From Paludibacter sp. (GTDB taxonomy: Bacteria > Bacteroidota > Bacteroidia > Bacteroidales > Paludibacteraceae): 64,000 nucleotides of DNA. Both the position numbers and the translations under genes were made by a program. Below the pieces are notes generated by a model that saw only the letters and a program-made list of their open reading frames with translations, was not told the origin of the DNA and searched no databases. Location: positions 124,001 to 188,000 of the forward strand of contig JAFLKK010000008.1 of assembly GCA_019163375.1 (NCBI GenBank), written 5' to 3'. Shown here piece by piece: positions 39,232-49,510 of this stretch (the first letter of the stretch is position 1; the number at the start of each line of letters is the position of its first letter).

Positions 39232-39318
39232 CCACTAAGGCACTAAGAACACTGAGAAACACTAACGAGAAGATAATACATTTCTTAGTGACTCTTAGTG
39301 GCCTAAGTGTCTTAGTGG
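39232..39318. repeat. Imperfect inverted repeat, cactaag family, between kdpC and kdpD
   Basis: ccactaaggcactaagaacactgagaaacacta...tagtgactcttagtggcctaagtgtcttagtgg. Confidence 0.7.
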
Positions 39319-39328
39319 TAAAAACATT

Positions 39329-39901
39329 TTATTTTAGGTTGTCTAAAGCAATATTCAGTAATAATACGTTCACCCTGCTTTCACCTAAACAAGTTAGTTG
39401 AGGTGCTTCACTTATCTTTTCAACAAGTGATTTCATCTTTTGTTTCTGCACATTGCTAAAACTCCGTGCTTTTGCTATTCGATCAATTTGTAGCTCAGCA
39501 GCTTCAGGTGATATATGCGGATCGAGACCACTTGCCGAAGCGAAAAGCATTTCGGACGGCACTTCCACATTTTTATCCAGCTGATTGAAAGTTATAAATT
39601 TATTTTTTCGTTCAGCAACCTGAGCTTTCAGCTTTGCACTGGTCAGTCCTAAATTACTACCGCCCGAAGGTAACGGATTATTTCCAATTGCCGAAGGACG
39701 CGACGAAAAATAAATAGTACTATCGAATTGTTGTCCAATCAATTCGCTCCCGATTATTTTATTGTCTTTTAAAATAAGACTACCATTAGCTTGGTGTGGA
39801 AAAACCACCTGTGCAATTCCGGTAACTAAAAGCGGATATATTATCCCGGTAAGAATGGTAAAAACCAGGAATATTTTTAATGCGATACCAAATGTTTTCA
39901 T
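39329..39901 (-). CDS. kdpC: Potassium-transporting ATPase subunit C
   Basis: TILTGIIYPLLVTGIAQVVFPHQANGSLI...GSELIGQQFDSTIYFSSRPSAIGNNPLPSGGSNLGLTS...ASGLDPHISPEAAELQIDRIAKAR. Confidence 0.97.
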   Translation of the reverse strand: MKTFGIALKIFLVFTILTGIIYPLLVTGIAQVVFPHQANGSLILKDNKIIGSELIGQQFDSTIYFSSRPSAIGNNPLPSGGSNLGLTSAKLKAQVAERKNKFITFNQLDKNVEVPSEMLFASASGLDPHISPEAAELQIDRIAKARSFSNVQKQKMKSLVEKISEAPQLTCLGESRVNVLLLNIALDNLK

Positions 39902-40101
39902 TTTTCAATTATTTTTGAATGTTCATAATATGTAATCATTTCGTTGATAGAATGTAGCAGAAAATCAATTTCAATAATTCTTCCTGAAGAAATCAGCGTG
40001 AGTTCATTGATATCATCTTTATTATACTGCTGCATCCTTTCATACTCTTTTTTTCTTCTATTCAAAAGCTTTTCTTTTAAATCTCTAACGAGCAGTTCCA
40101 T
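39898..40101 (-). CDS. Small hypothetical protein (67 aa) between kdpB and kdpC
   Basis: MELLVRDLKEKLLNRRKKEYERMQQYNKDDINELTLISSGRIIEIDFLLHSINEMITYYEHSKIIEK; 4-nt overlap with kdpC suggests translational coupling. Confidence 0.65.
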   Translation of the reverse strand: MELLVRDLKEKLLNRRKKEYERMQQYNKDDINELTLISSGRIIEIDFLLHSINEMITYYEHSKIIEK

Positions 40102-40112
40102 GAGTGCTGAAT

Positions 40113-42191
40113 TTATAAATTTATCAACAAATCAATAATCTTGATTCCGATAAATGGGGCAATCAAACCGCCTAATCCATAAATCAGCAAATTTTTCGTC
40201 AGTGCCCTATTGGCTGAAATTGGTTTATAAGCCACACCTTTCAACGCGAGTGGAATCAGTGCAATGATAATTAATGCATTGAAAATAATGGCACTCATTA
40301 TGGCACTTTCCGGTGAACCAAGCCTCATGATATTGAGTGCCGACAAAGGTCCTTGTCCGTTGCTTCCGGCATACAGTGCAATGGAAATGGCCGGAATAAT
40401 GGCGAAATACTTGGCCACATCGTTGGCAATACTGAAGGTAGTCAGCGCGCCTCGGGTCATCAATAACTGCTTACCTACTTCCACCACTTCAATCAATTTC
40501 GTAGGGTTACTATCCAAATCCACCATGTTACCGGCTTCACGAGCTGCCTGAGTTCCTGAATTCATAGCGATACCAACATCAGCCTGCGCCAAAGCAGGTG
40601 CATCATTTGTTCCATCTCCAATCATTCCCACCAAGTGTCCTTTTTCCTGTTCTTCACGGATACGACGTAACTTATCTTCGGGAGTGGCTTCTGCCATAAA
40701 ATCATCCACACCTGCTTCGGCAGCAATCGCTGCAGCAGTCAACGAGTTATCTCCGGTAATCATCACCGTGCGAATTCCCATTTGTCGAAGTTCGGCAAAA
40801 CGTTGTTTGATACCACCTTTTACAATATCTTTTAAGTGGATTACACCCAATACTTTATTATCTTCGGCTACTACCAGAGGCGTTGCTCCCAGTCGTGCCA
40901 ATTCCGATACTGCATCAATAACTTTTTGAGAGAAAACACCATTGTTTTCTTCGATAAAAGCACGAATAGCTTGCGACGAGCCTTTACGAATCTGATGCAC
41001 CTTACCTTCCGGGGTTTTCAAATCCACACCACTCATGCGCGATTGTGCGGTGAAAGGAATAAAGGTTGCATGCAAATGGGTAATATCACGTCCACGAATA
41101 TTGAATTTTTCCTTTGCCAGTATAACAATCGAACGTCCTTCGGGCGTTTCGTCAGAAAGTGACGAGAGTTGCGCAGCGTCGGCAAGTTCTTCTACCGTTA
41201 CATTTTCAGCCGGAATAAAGTCAGTTGCCATACGGTTTCCAAGGGTAATAGTCCCTGTTTTATCGAGTAACAATACGTCCACATCACCTGCAGCTTCAAT
41301 GGCACGTCCGCTGGTTGCTATTACGTTTCGTTGGATAAGTCTGTCCATTCCACTGATACCGATAGCACTCAACAAACCGCCAATGGTAGTTGGGATAAGA
41401 CATACAAGTAATGCAATTAACACCGGTATAGATAAGTTATGCGACTGTGATATTCCCGACGCATTTAAGCTGTATCCGAAGAAAGCCGGAAGTGTAACTA
41501 CTGCCAAAAGGAAGATAATAGATAAGCCCGAAAGCAAGATCGTCAGGGCAATTTCGTTAGGTGTTTTCTGACGTTTAGCTCCTTCCACCAAGGCAATCAT
41601 ACGGTCGATAAAGGTATCACCGGCATCTGCTGAAATACGGATCAGAACACGATCGCTCAATACTTTTGTACCTCCTGTAACTGCTGAACGGTCGCCACCA
41701 CTTTCGCGAATTACCGGAGCCGACTCGCCCGTTATGGCTGACTCATCGACACTGGCAATTCCTTCAATCACTTCTCCATCCGATGGGATTACATCATTCA
41801 CTTCGCAAACCACAATATCGCCTTTGCGTAAATCGGGAGCCAATACTTCTGTTTCTTTATCCCCAACCATTTTACGGGCAACGGTTTGGGTACGGTTTTT
41901 ACGCAAGCTTTCGGCTTGGGCTTTTCCACGCCCTTCGGCTATTGCTTCAGAGAAATTGGCAAATAGCACCGTAAACCACAACCATATAGATATTTGTAAA
42001 TTGAAAGACGAATATCCTCCCTGAAAAATTTCAAGAAAAACAATGATAGTCGTCAATAGTGCTCCGATACCAACTATAAATATAACCGGATTTTTTATCA
42101 GTAATGCGGGACTTAATTTTTTTACGCTGTCTTTTAGAGCCCGTGCAAGTAGCTTTTTATTAAAGATACTTTTATTTGATTTTGTTGTCAT
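40113..42191 (-). CDS. kdpB: Potassium-transporting ATPase subunit B (P-type ATPase)
   Basis: [96 protein letters not shown]. Confidence 0.98.
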   Translation of the reverse strand: MTTKSNKSIFNKKLLARALKDSVKKLSPALLIKNPVIFIVGIGALLTTIIVFLEIFQGGYSSFNLQISIWLWFTVLFANFSEAIAEGRGKAQAESLRKNRTQTVARKMVGDKETEVLAPDLRKGDIVVCEVNDVIPSDGEVIEGIASVDESAITGESAPVIRESGGDRSAVTGGTKVLSDRVLIRISADAGDTFIDRMIALVEGAKRQKTPNEIALTILLSGLSIIFLLAVVTLPAFFGYSLNASGISQSHNLSIPVLIALLVCLIPTTIGGLLSAIGISGMDRLIQRNVIATSGRAIEAAGDVDVLLLDKTGTITLGNRMATDFIPAENVTVEELADAAQLSSLSDETPEGRSIVILAKEKFNIRGRDITHLHATFIPFTAQSRMSGVDLKTPEGKVHQIRKGSSQAIRAFIEENNGVFSQKVIDAVSELARLGATPLVVAEDNKVLGVIHLKDIVKGGIKQRFAELRQMGIRTVMITGDNSLTAAAIAAEAGVDDFMAEATPEDKLRRIREEQEKGHLVGMIGDGTNDAPALAQADVGIAMNSGTQAAREAGNMVDLDSNPTKLIEVVEVGKQLLMTRGALTTFSIANDVAKYFAIIPAISIALYAGSNGQGPLSALNIMRLGSPESAIMSAIIFNALIIIALIPLALKGVAYKPISANRALTKNLLIYGLGGLIAPFIGIKIIDLLINL

Positions 42192-42230
42192 AATGCAAAG
42201 TATTTAGTCCCCTTTAGGGGATTTATGGGT

Positions 42231-43925
42231 TTAAAATGTAATTCCATTATTCATTAATAAATGTTCCACAATCGGTCCAAATGATAAGGCAGGGAAATAG
42301 GTCAAGCCGCCGACGATAAGAATAACACCAATTAATAAGGCGACAAATAGCCAATTGTCCGTTTGGAAAGTTCCCGTAGATACCGGTGTAATTTTCTTCT
42401 TAGCCATATTTCCGGCAATGGCCAGAATAGGTATAATCACTCCGAAACGTCCTATCAACATTCCAAATCCAAGAAGCAAATTATAAAAAACCGTGTTGGC
42501 ATTTAATCCTGCAAAAGCGCTACCGTTGTTACCGGCTGCAGAACTGAAAGCGTATAACATTTCAGAGAATCCATGCGGTCCTGCATTATTTAAACTGGAC
42601 AGTCCGAGGCTACTTACCGACGCCCATGCGGTAAATAATAGAATGACAAATGATGTTGCCAGATTGGCTATTATCGCCATTGTAACTTCAAATGCTTCCA
42701 CTTTTTTGCCCAGATATTCTGGTGAACGACCTACCATCAATCCGGCAATAAATACCGTGAGAATAATGAATACAACCATACCGTATATACCTGCACCTAC
42801 CCCACCGAAAATTATCTCGCCAAGCATTATATTAATCATGGCAACCATTCCTGCTAATGGAGATAAACTATCGTGCATGGCATTTACTGATCCGTTGGAA
42901 GCTGCCGATGTGGAGGTAGACCAGAGCACGCTGTTGGTGATTCCTAAGCGGGTTTCTTTCCCTTCCATCAATGCTGAATGACCGAGAATAGGATTGGCAG
43001 AATACTCGCCATACAAGGATATGGCTAAACCACTGAGCAGTAATATTAGCATAACAATAAAAATTGTCCAACCCTGACGTTTAGACCCTACCATTTTACC
43101 ATACGTAAAAGTGAGTCCTGCCGGGATTAATAACAAAGCCAACATTTCAAGCAGATTACTCAACGGAGTTGGATTTTCGAACGGATGGGCACTATTGGCA
43201 TTAAAAAAACCACCACCATTTGTACCGAGTTGTTTGATGGCTTCCTGCGATGCCACCGGTCCCATCGGAATTACTTGAGTAGTACCCTGAAGTGTCTGCG
43301 CTGTTTGATAGGTATCGAAGTTTTGAATAACTCCTTGTCCAACAAGAAAAACAGCAAATAATAGGGAAAGTGGCAAAAGAACATACAAGGTAGAACGGGT
43401 TAAATCCACCCAAAAATTACCCAACTTGTCAGTTGTCTTACGTGAAAGTCCTTTGGTTAGCGCCAATAAAACCGCTATTCCGGTGGCTGCACTTACAAAG
43501 TTCTGAACGGTAAGCGCCAGCATTTGTACCAAATAACTCAATGTAGTTTCACCCCCATAGCCTTGCCAGTTGGTGTTGGTCATAAAACTCACAGCGGTAT
43601 TAAATGCCGAATGCCACGACACATTGGGTAAGTTTGTCGGATTTAGTGGAAGATACGCCTGCGTAAGTTGAAGCAGGAATACAAACATAAATCCGATGAT
43701 GTTGAACAGCAACATCCCGAAAGCATAGCTTTTCCAGTTTGTTTCTTCTTTAGCGTCAACCCCTACAAACCTGTAAGTCAATCGTTCGAGCCAACCAAGC
43801 GGTGCAGCCATCAAGTGTTTCTTGCCTGTAAACACCTTGTACATGTAATTTCCCAGAACAGGCGTTAAGCCTATCAGTAATCCGAGAAAGATGATAATCT
43901 GTAAAAAATCATAAGTTGTGAACAT
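42231..43925 (-). CDS. kdpA: Potassium-transporting ATPase subunit A
   Basis: TPVLGNYMYKVFTGKKHLMAAPLGWLERLTYRFVGVDAKEETNWKSYAFGMLLFN; TNGGGFFNANSAHPFENPTPLSN; GNNGSAFAGLNANT. Confidence 0.98.
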   Translation of the reverse strand: MFTTYDFLQIIIFLGLLIGLTPVLGNYMYKVFTGKKHLMAAPLGWLERLTYRFVGVDAKEETNWKSYAFGMLLFNIIGFMFVFLLQLTQAYLPLNPTNLPNVSWHSAFNTAVSFMTNTNWQGYGGETTLSYLVQMLALTVQNFVSAATGIAVLLALTKGLSRKTTDKLGNFWVDLTRSTLYVLLPLSLLFAVFLVGQGVIQNFDTYQTAQTLQGTTQVIPMGPVASQEAIKQLGTNGGGFFNANSAHPFENPTPLSNLLEMLALLLIPAGLTFTYGKMVGSKRQGWTIFIVMLILLLSGLAISLYGEYSANPILGHSALMEGKETRLGITNSVLWSTSTSAASNGSVNAMHDSLSPLAGMVAMINIMLGEIIFGGVGAGIYGMVVFIILTVFIAGLMVGRSPEYLGKKVEAFEVTMAIIANLATSFVILLFTAWASVSSLGLSSLNNAGPHGFSEMLYAFSSAAGNNGSAFAGLNANTVFYNLLLGFGMLIGRFGVIIPILAIAGNMAKKKITPVSTGTFQTDNWLFVALLIGVILIVGGLTYFPALSFGPIVEHLLMNNGITF

Positions 43926-43956
43926 ATCGTTATGTTATTATGAGAATGATTCGTTG

Positions 43957-44088
43957 TTAGAATTTCTCCGGTTTAATCAGTGAATAGATTAAATATCCCA
44001 GTATAGCCAATGCTATAATTGCTCCAATAATATACCCGGTAGGAGTACTCGTTTCGGTAGCTGCTACCATTAATAATTTTGTTTCCAT
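43957..44088 (-). CDS. kdpF: KdpF-like small membrane subunit (43 aa), absent from the supplied ORF track
   Basis: Minus strand: METKLLMVAATETSTPTGYIIGAIIALAILGYLIYSLIKPEKF*, directly upstream of kdpA. Confidence 0.85.
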   Translation of the reverse strand: METKLLMVAATETSTPTGYIIGAIIALAILGYLIYSLIKPEKF

Positions 44089-44146
44089 TTTTGAGTTCGT
44101 TTTTAATATCTAATTATCTAGATTTTCAGCTTAAACTGTGAATGTA

Positions 44147-44836
44147 TTATAGTGTAACACCTGCTACGAAGAATGTGGTTTTTGCGTAAGGATTAGCTCC
44201 AACAACTGCATAAATAGGTAGACTGAATTTGTCGGTAATAGCTATTGATTTGCTTACTTTAATACCCAGGTTGGTAATACCGAAGCCCGTTGTTGCATAT
44301 GTTTGACTTTCGCCAAGTGAACCTCCAATGAAGATTTTAGCTACCGGTGCAATTTGGTAACCCAACTCAACATATGTTGATAAAGCATTGTCGCCGCTTA
44401 CTTTTTTGTCGGCTCCGGCAAACATCGTGTTTACCGATGCACTAAAGGCAGAACCTGTATAAGCTAATGTACCCTCAAATACGTGACCCGTACCATTATT
44501 GTATTTGAAATAATTAGGTTGACCTGCAAAGTTGTAGTAATAATCGGTAAGAGTAATAGCGAACTTGCTTGAAACTGCTAAAGAAGCATATAAGTCAACT
44601 TCTTTAACTGCTCCGGTAAAGCTACCTGAAGCCCACGAACCCAAAGTTAACTTGCCAGTTGTAAATGCTGCGTAAGGTTGAATGTTTGGAGTTCCCCCTA
44701 GAGAAGTGCCATCTTGTGGTATACCACGCCATACATATGAGCTTACGATGTCGGCTCCGGTTGCGAACTGTGCTTTTACACTTGAAACTGTCAAAACCAT
44801 AATTGATAAAACTGTTGCTATTCTAATAATTCTCAT
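44147..44836 (-). CDS. Predicted outer-membrane beta-barrel / porin-like protein, kdp-associated
   Basis: Signal peptide MRIIRIATVLSIMVLTVSSVKA; alternating beta-strand pattern (ADIVSSYVWRGIPQDG, VDLYASLAVSSKFAITLTDYYYNF) and terminal TTFFVAGVTL. Confidence 0.75.
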   Translation of the reverse strand: MRIIRIATVLSIMVLTVSSVKAQFATGADIVSSYVWRGIPQDGTSLGGTPNIQPYAAFTTGKLTLGSWASGSFTGAVKEVDLYASLAVSSKFAITLTDYYYNFAGQPNYFKYNNGTGHVFEGTLAYTGSAFSASVNTMFAGADKKVSGDNALSTYVELGYQIAPVAKIFIGGSLGESQTYATTGFGITNLGIKVSKSIAITDKFSLPIYAVVGANPYAKTTFFVAGVTL

Positions 44837-44910
44837 AATTGTAAATATTTTTAAAATTGTTTTGTAATAAATACCTATTTTTGTTTTATATTTTCTAAAG
44901 GAACAGTCGG

Positions 44911-45012
44911 GTTAAATAGCGAAGCTATAATTGCTCCAATGATTTACCCCGTCGGGATTCCTTTCGGGAGTTAATACCATTAATAGCTTTGTTTACATTT
45001 TGAGTTTGTTTT
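44911..45012 (-). pseudogene. Degenerate duplicate of the kdpF region
   Basis: gctataattgctccaatgatttaccccgtcgggattcctttcgggagttaataccattaatagctttgtttacattttgagtttgttttt parallels gctataattgctccaataatatacccggtaggagtactcgtttcggtagctgctaccattaataattttgtttccatttttgagttcgttttt in kdpF. Confidence 0.75.
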
Positions 45013-45243
45013 TTTTATTGATTTATGATGAATCATAATGTTATCTTTATTATTCTCAATACCCTTTTTATTGTTATTGTTATCGCTTTCGTTATCATAA
45101 ATTGTCGTTTTCGAAACATCCCCCTCTAGCATCTTGTCATAATATTTACCGTAGCCCGTAAAATGAACAAATGCCCATACTACAGCAAAAAGAAGAATCA
45201 GGTATCCTGCCATTTCCAGTATGAGTTCGATTATTGTTTTCAT
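44980..45243 (-). CDS. Small membrane protein (up to 87 aa), partly overlapping the kdpF remnant
   Basis: MKTIIELILEMAGYLILLFAVVWAFVHFTGYGKYYDKMLEGD, one clear TM; low-complexity Asn/Lys-rich tail. Confidence 0.5.
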   Translation of the reverse strand: MKTIIELILEMAGYLILLFAVVWAFVHFTGYGKYYDKMLEGDVSKTTIYDNESDNNNNKKGIENNKDNIMIHHKSIKKTNSKCKQSY

Positions 45244-45465
45244 AATAATTGTCTATTAAAAAATTCTTATCCATTTTATTTATTTCGTTGTCCTATTTGT
45301 TCGATGCAAAAATACAATGGAAGTTATAAGGAGAAAATCAAAAAAACAGGGTAAGGTATAAGGATTTTATAAGGAAGAAACAACAAAAACATAAACACTT
45401 ATAAAACAACAACATAATCCAATATAAAATTGTTATATTTATATCATTTCGATTGATTTGGATGC

Positions 45466-45499
45466 AAAAAAGGCTACTCCGCTTCGGAGTAGCCTTTTA
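45466..45499. terminator. Terminator hairpin
   Basis: aaaaaaggctactccg-ctt-cggagtagccttttat. Confidence 0.9.
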
Positions 45500-45574
45500 T
45501 TTAATTCTTGAAAAAACGATTATTCTCCCTAATTCGAATAGGAAAGTCAGCAGCTTATCTCAAACTCACTTTAA

Positions 45575-46852
45575 TCAGGGCCTTTTTGTCACCATAATTT
45601 TATCAATGCGTTGCCCATCTTTATCTATAATTTCCAGTCGGTACGCATCAATGTTGAGTTTATCGCCTATATTTGGTAAGTTATTGAATTTATGAATAAA
45701 GAAACCGGCAATTGTAACAAAATTTCCATCCATTTCTTCTTCCAGGTCTATGTCGAAGTAATGTAAAAACTCGGTGAATGAATATTGTCCATCAACAAAC
45801 CAACTGTTTTCATCGCGTACGGTAATCTGATATTCATGTTGATTGTGCTCGGTAACATCACCAATCAGCGCATCCACCACATCGTCCATGGTTACAATTC
45901 CTTTTGTAGAACCGTATTCATCCACCACAATGGCATAATGCATCCTTACTGTTTTAAATTTTTCCAAAAGGCTGTATGCAAAGGTACTTTCGGTTAGAAA
46001 CAGTGGTTCTTTTATAAAGTCACGTAGATTAAAATTATCCTCTATCGAAGGGGTAAATAAATCTTTGAGCAACACAATACCAACCACCTTATCAATATCA
46101 TTATCCGTACAAACAGGATAAGCCGAGTGCTTTTCGGCAGTAATCTTTTGGCGGACAGTTTGCAAATCGTCTGTTTCGTCAAAGAATACAATGTCATTTT
46201 TATGCGTAAACAAGGAGTTTACCTTTTTATCTCCAAACTCGAAAACCCGTTCAACAATATCCTGTTCTATATCCTGAATTTCACCACCTTCGGCACTTTC
46301 TTTAATTATTGATTTAATTTCTTCTTCCGACACTTTACTGTCCATCGTACTTGTTATACCCAGTATTTTTATAAGAATATCGTTAGAAATAGTCAAAAGC
46401 CACACAAACGGGGAAGTGATAACCGAAAGCATTTTCATGGGTTTAGCCAAGAAAATGGCTATAGGCTCGGGGAATGTAAGTCCCAAGCGTTTGGGCAGCA
46501 GCTCGCCAAGAACTATGGATAGATAGGTAACCCCAATGACAATTATAACCACGGCAAGGTTGTGCGCGTATGGACTCAGCTGCTCGAAATGAGCCAGGTA
46601 TTGCTCTACGTCCTTGGTCATGTTCTCACCACTATAAACCCCCAGCAATATACCTATGAGGGTAATGCCTATTTGAACCGTTGAAAGAAATCGGGTAGGA
46701 TTTTCCGAAAGATCCAGTGCTGTTTTAGCTCCTTTACTTCCTTTTTTCTTTGCACTTTCCAGTTTGAATTTTCGGGCAGAAACCAAGGACATTTCCGACA
46801 TCGAGAATATACCGTTGAGAAGGATAAGTGCAATGATAATAATAATTTCCAA
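45575..46852 (-). CDS. CNNM/CBS-domain membrane protein (hemolysin family, CorC-like)
   Basis: DUF21-type TM region, GELLPKRLGLTFPEPIAIFLAKPM, CBS pair (AYPVCTDNDIDKVVGIVLLKDLF; MHYAIVVDEYGSTKGIVTMDDVVDALIGDV), C-terminal CorC domain. Confidence 0.94.
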   Translation of the reverse strand: MEIIIIIALILLNGIFSMSEMSLVSARKFKLESAKKKGSKGAKTALDLSENPTRFLSTVQIGITLIGILLGVYSGENMTKDVEQYLAHFEQLSPYAHNLAVVIIVIGVTYLSIVLGELLPKRLGLTFPEPIAIFLAKPMKMLSVITSPFVWLLTISNDILIKILGITSTMDSKVSEEEIKSIIKESAEGGEIQDIEQDIVERVFEFGDKKVNSLFTHKNDIVFFDETDDLQTVRQKITAEKHSAYPVCTDNDIDKVVGIVLLKDLFTPSIEDNFNLRDFIKEPLFLTESTFAYSLLEKFKTVRMHYAIVVDEYGSTKGIVTMDDVVDALIGDVTEHNQHEYQITVRDENSWFVDGQYSFTEFLHYFDIDLEEEMDGNFVTIAGFFIHKFNNLPNIGDKLNIDAYRLEIIDKDGQRIDKIMVTKRP

Positions 46853-47376
46853 AATTAAATAGTTTTAGTTACACGAATCATCTGCGTGGTTGCCAATAGA
46901 CGTCCCACGGCAGACTGTTTTGATAAAATAAATACAGGTCAAAGATACGAACAAAAATGCAAACAATAATTACTGCTGTCATTCGTTTTGACGCATAAAC
47001 GAATGATTGGGGTGTATTTATCATTAAGTTACAGTTACAACATAAAAGTGTAGAATTTCGGGGAGTTGCCCCGCACGGAATTAGTAGCATTAAAACGCAC
47101 CCACATATTTTATAAAACAACAACAAAACAACTCTAAAAAGTCGCAAAACTACCGGTAAAGGGAATAATACCGATTGTACAAACAATATAGCCCAATTTC
47201 GACAAAGTCTCATTGTTCTATTTGTTTGTAGACATCGGCATTAACAACAGTAGACATAAAAATGACTTTGGGCCATTTTATATGTACAGTTGGTATAAAA
47301 GCGGTAGTACCGAAAATCCATCTTAAAACTTAGCTATCCGAAAGTAATACATAACAGGAAGCTGTGCAGGAAATGT

Positions 47377-47413
47377 AAAAGAGGCTACTCCAAACCCGGG
47401 TAGCCTCTTCTTT
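47377..47413. terminator. Terminator hairpin
   Basis: aaaagaggctactccaaacccgggtagcctcttcttt, downstream of the OPT transporter gene on the minus strand. Confidence 0.75.
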
Positions 47414-47439
47414 ATATATTTTTCTTTTATGTGTAATAA

Positions 47440-49431
47440 TTATTTCTCCAACTTAGCTCTTAGTGAATCCCAGATAAGATAGCCGATAACTGCACCATAC
47501 ATTACCAATGCCAACCATTCGGCTCCGGCACTTTCCATCCACGCTTCGTTCATCACATTAATTCCACCAAAGCGCAACGAGGCGCTTACCACACCCATCA
47601 ACGCACCACCGGCAATAAATCCGGAAGCAAGCAGCGTTCCTTTCTCGTGGCGAGCCGTGTTCAACGCTTTATCTTTACTGCGTGTAGACACATACCAACT
47701 GATAGCTCCACCTACTACTAAAGGCGTATTTAATTCCAGCGGAATAAACATTCCCAAGGCAAATGCCAGGGCAGGAACACCAAAATAGGTAAGCACTAAC
47801 GAAATGATGGCTCCGACGATATACAAATACCAGGGCGCACCGGCACCCGACATTAAGGGTTCAATAACCGCAGCCATGGCATTGGCCTGTGGAGCCACTA
47901 AAGCATTATCGCCTGTAAAACCGTATGTTTTATTCAAAATCATGATCACACCACCAACGGTAGCTGCCGAAACAAGTGTTCCCAAAAACTTCCATGTTTC
48001 CTGTTTGGCCGGCGTAGTTCCAACCCAGTATCCGATTTTTAAATCGGTGATAAACCCACCCGCCATTGATAACGCAGTACATACCACACCACCAATAACC
48101 AATGCAGCCACCATGCCTTCGGTACCTTTCAGTCCTACCGCCACCATCACTACTGAGGCAAGAATAAGCGTCATGAGTGTCATTCCCGATACCGGGTTTG
48201 TACCCACAATGGCAATAGCATTAGCCGCCACGGTGGTAAATAAAAATGCAATAACTGCCACTACAATGATTCCAACCACCGCGTGAAGCAAGTTGGTTAC
48301 CACCCCGAAATAGAAGAATATAAAAGTAGCCACCAATGCCAGAATAACACCAATAACGATTATCTTCATCGAGATGTCTCGTTGAGTACGTTTAACCTGC
48401 GCACTCACTTCGTGACCCTTGCCTTTAAACTCTTTCGAAGCCAGTCCGACAGCACTTTTTATAATGCTGCGCGAGCGAACAATACCAATAATACCGGCCA
48501 TGGCAATACCACCAATACCAATATGACGGGCAAAAGTTTTGAAGATAAGCTCAGGAGCCATATCGGTTAATGAACCTGTGAAACCGGGATTCAATACTGC
48601 CAGCAGGCTTTGATCGAGCAAAGGTAAAACCGGTACAATCAAAAACCATATAAGCACAGAACCGGCGCAAATAATGGCGGCATATTTGAGTCCGACAATG
48701 TACCCCAGCCCTAAAACCGCTGTGCCCACGTTTACTTTAAAAACCATTTTTGCTTTATCGGCCAACTCATGCCCGTAAGGCAATACGCGTGAAGTAAAGG
48801 TTTCGGCCCAGGTACCGAAAGTAGCAATGATAAAATCGTACAAACCTCCGATAATACCGGCAACGATAAGGGGCTTAGCCTGATCGCCGCCTTTTTCGCC
48901 CGACACCAGCACCTGCGTGGTGGCAGTTGCCTCGGGGAATGGATATTTACCGTGCATATCGGAAACAAAATACTTGCGGAAAGGAATCAGAAACAAGATA
49001 CCCAGCACACCACCCAACAGGGAACTTAGGAATACCTGCAAAAAGCTAACCGTTATCTCGGGATATTTAGCCTGCAAAATGTATAAAGCCGGCAAGGTAA
49101 AAATAGCACCCGCCACGATAACACCCGAACTGGCGCCAATGGATTGAATAATCACATTTTCGCCAAGGGCATTTTTGCGCTTACCTGCACTCGAAAGGCC
49201 TACCGCTATGATGGCAATAGGAATGGCAGCTTCAAAAACCTGACCTACTTTTAATCCTAAATAAGCTGCAGCTGCCGAGAATAACACAGCCATCAGCAAA
49301 CCTATTACTACCGAACGGAAATTTACTTCGGGATAATTTTTATCGGGTGAGAGTAGTGGTTTGTACTCCTCTCCTTCTCGCAATTCGCGCGATGCATTTT
49401 CGGGTAATCCCGTGATTTTGTCTTCTTCCAT
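47440..49431 (-). CDS. OPT family oligopeptide transporter
   Basis: PEVNFRSVVIGLLMAVLFSAAAAYLGLKVGQVFEAAIPIAIIAVGLS; many TMs; PFPEATATTQVLVSGEKGG. Confidence 0.94.
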   Translation of the reverse strand: MEEDKITGLPENASRELREGEEYKPLLSPDKNYPEVNFRSVVIGLLMAVLFSAAAAYLGLKVGQVFEAAIPIAIIAVGLSSAGKRKNALGENVIIQSIGASSGVIVAGAIFTLPALYILQAKYPEITVSFLQVFLSSLLGGVLGILFLIPFRKYFVSDMHGKYPFPEATATTQVLVSGEKGGDQAKPLIVAGIIGGLYDFIIATFGTWAETFTSRVLPYGHELADKAKMVFKVNVGTAVLGLGYIVGLKYAAIICAGSVLIWFLIVPVLPLLDQSLLAVLNPGFTGSLTDMAPELIFKTFARHIGIGGIAMAGIIGIVRSRSIIKSAVGLASKEFKGKGHEVSAQVKRTQRDISMKIIVIGVILALVATFIFFYFGVVTNLLHAVVGIIVVAVIAFLFTTVAANAIAIVGTNPVSGMTLMTLILASVVMVAVGLKGTEGMVAALVIGGVVCTALSMAGGFITDLKIGYWVGTTPAKQETWKFLGTLVSAATVGGVIMILNKTYGFTGDNALVAPQANAMAAVIEPLMSGAGAPWYLYIVGAIISLVLTYFGVPALAFALGMFIPLELNTPLVVGGAISWYVSTRSKDKALNTARHEKGTLLASGFIAGGALMGVVSASLRFGGINVMNEAWMESAGAEWLALVMYGAVIGYLIWDSLRAKLEK

Positions 49432-49469
49432 TGTTGGGGATTGGGAAACTGGTTAATTGGCTAACTAGT

Positions 49470-49503
49470 TAATTGGTTGATTGGTTGATTGGTTGATTGG
49501 TTG
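49470..49503. repeat. 8-bp tandem repeat (ttgattgg)n between the OPT gene start and pulA stop
   Basis: attggttgattggttgattggttgattggttgg. Confidence 0.85.
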
Positions 49504-49510
49504 GTATCAC

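Noticed and set aside
41035-42024. Plus-strand ORFs within kdpB
   Set aside because: Antisense shadow ORFs of a highly conserved P-type ATPase gene.
47059-47073. cggggagttgccccg hairpin as a regulatory RNA
   Set aside because: A single 5-bp stem without a conserved partner copy or T tract; insufficient evidence.
46878-47213. 111-aa minus-strand ORF
   Set aside because: No recognisable domain, Cys- and Phe-rich composition typical of chance reading, and no clear coding signature.
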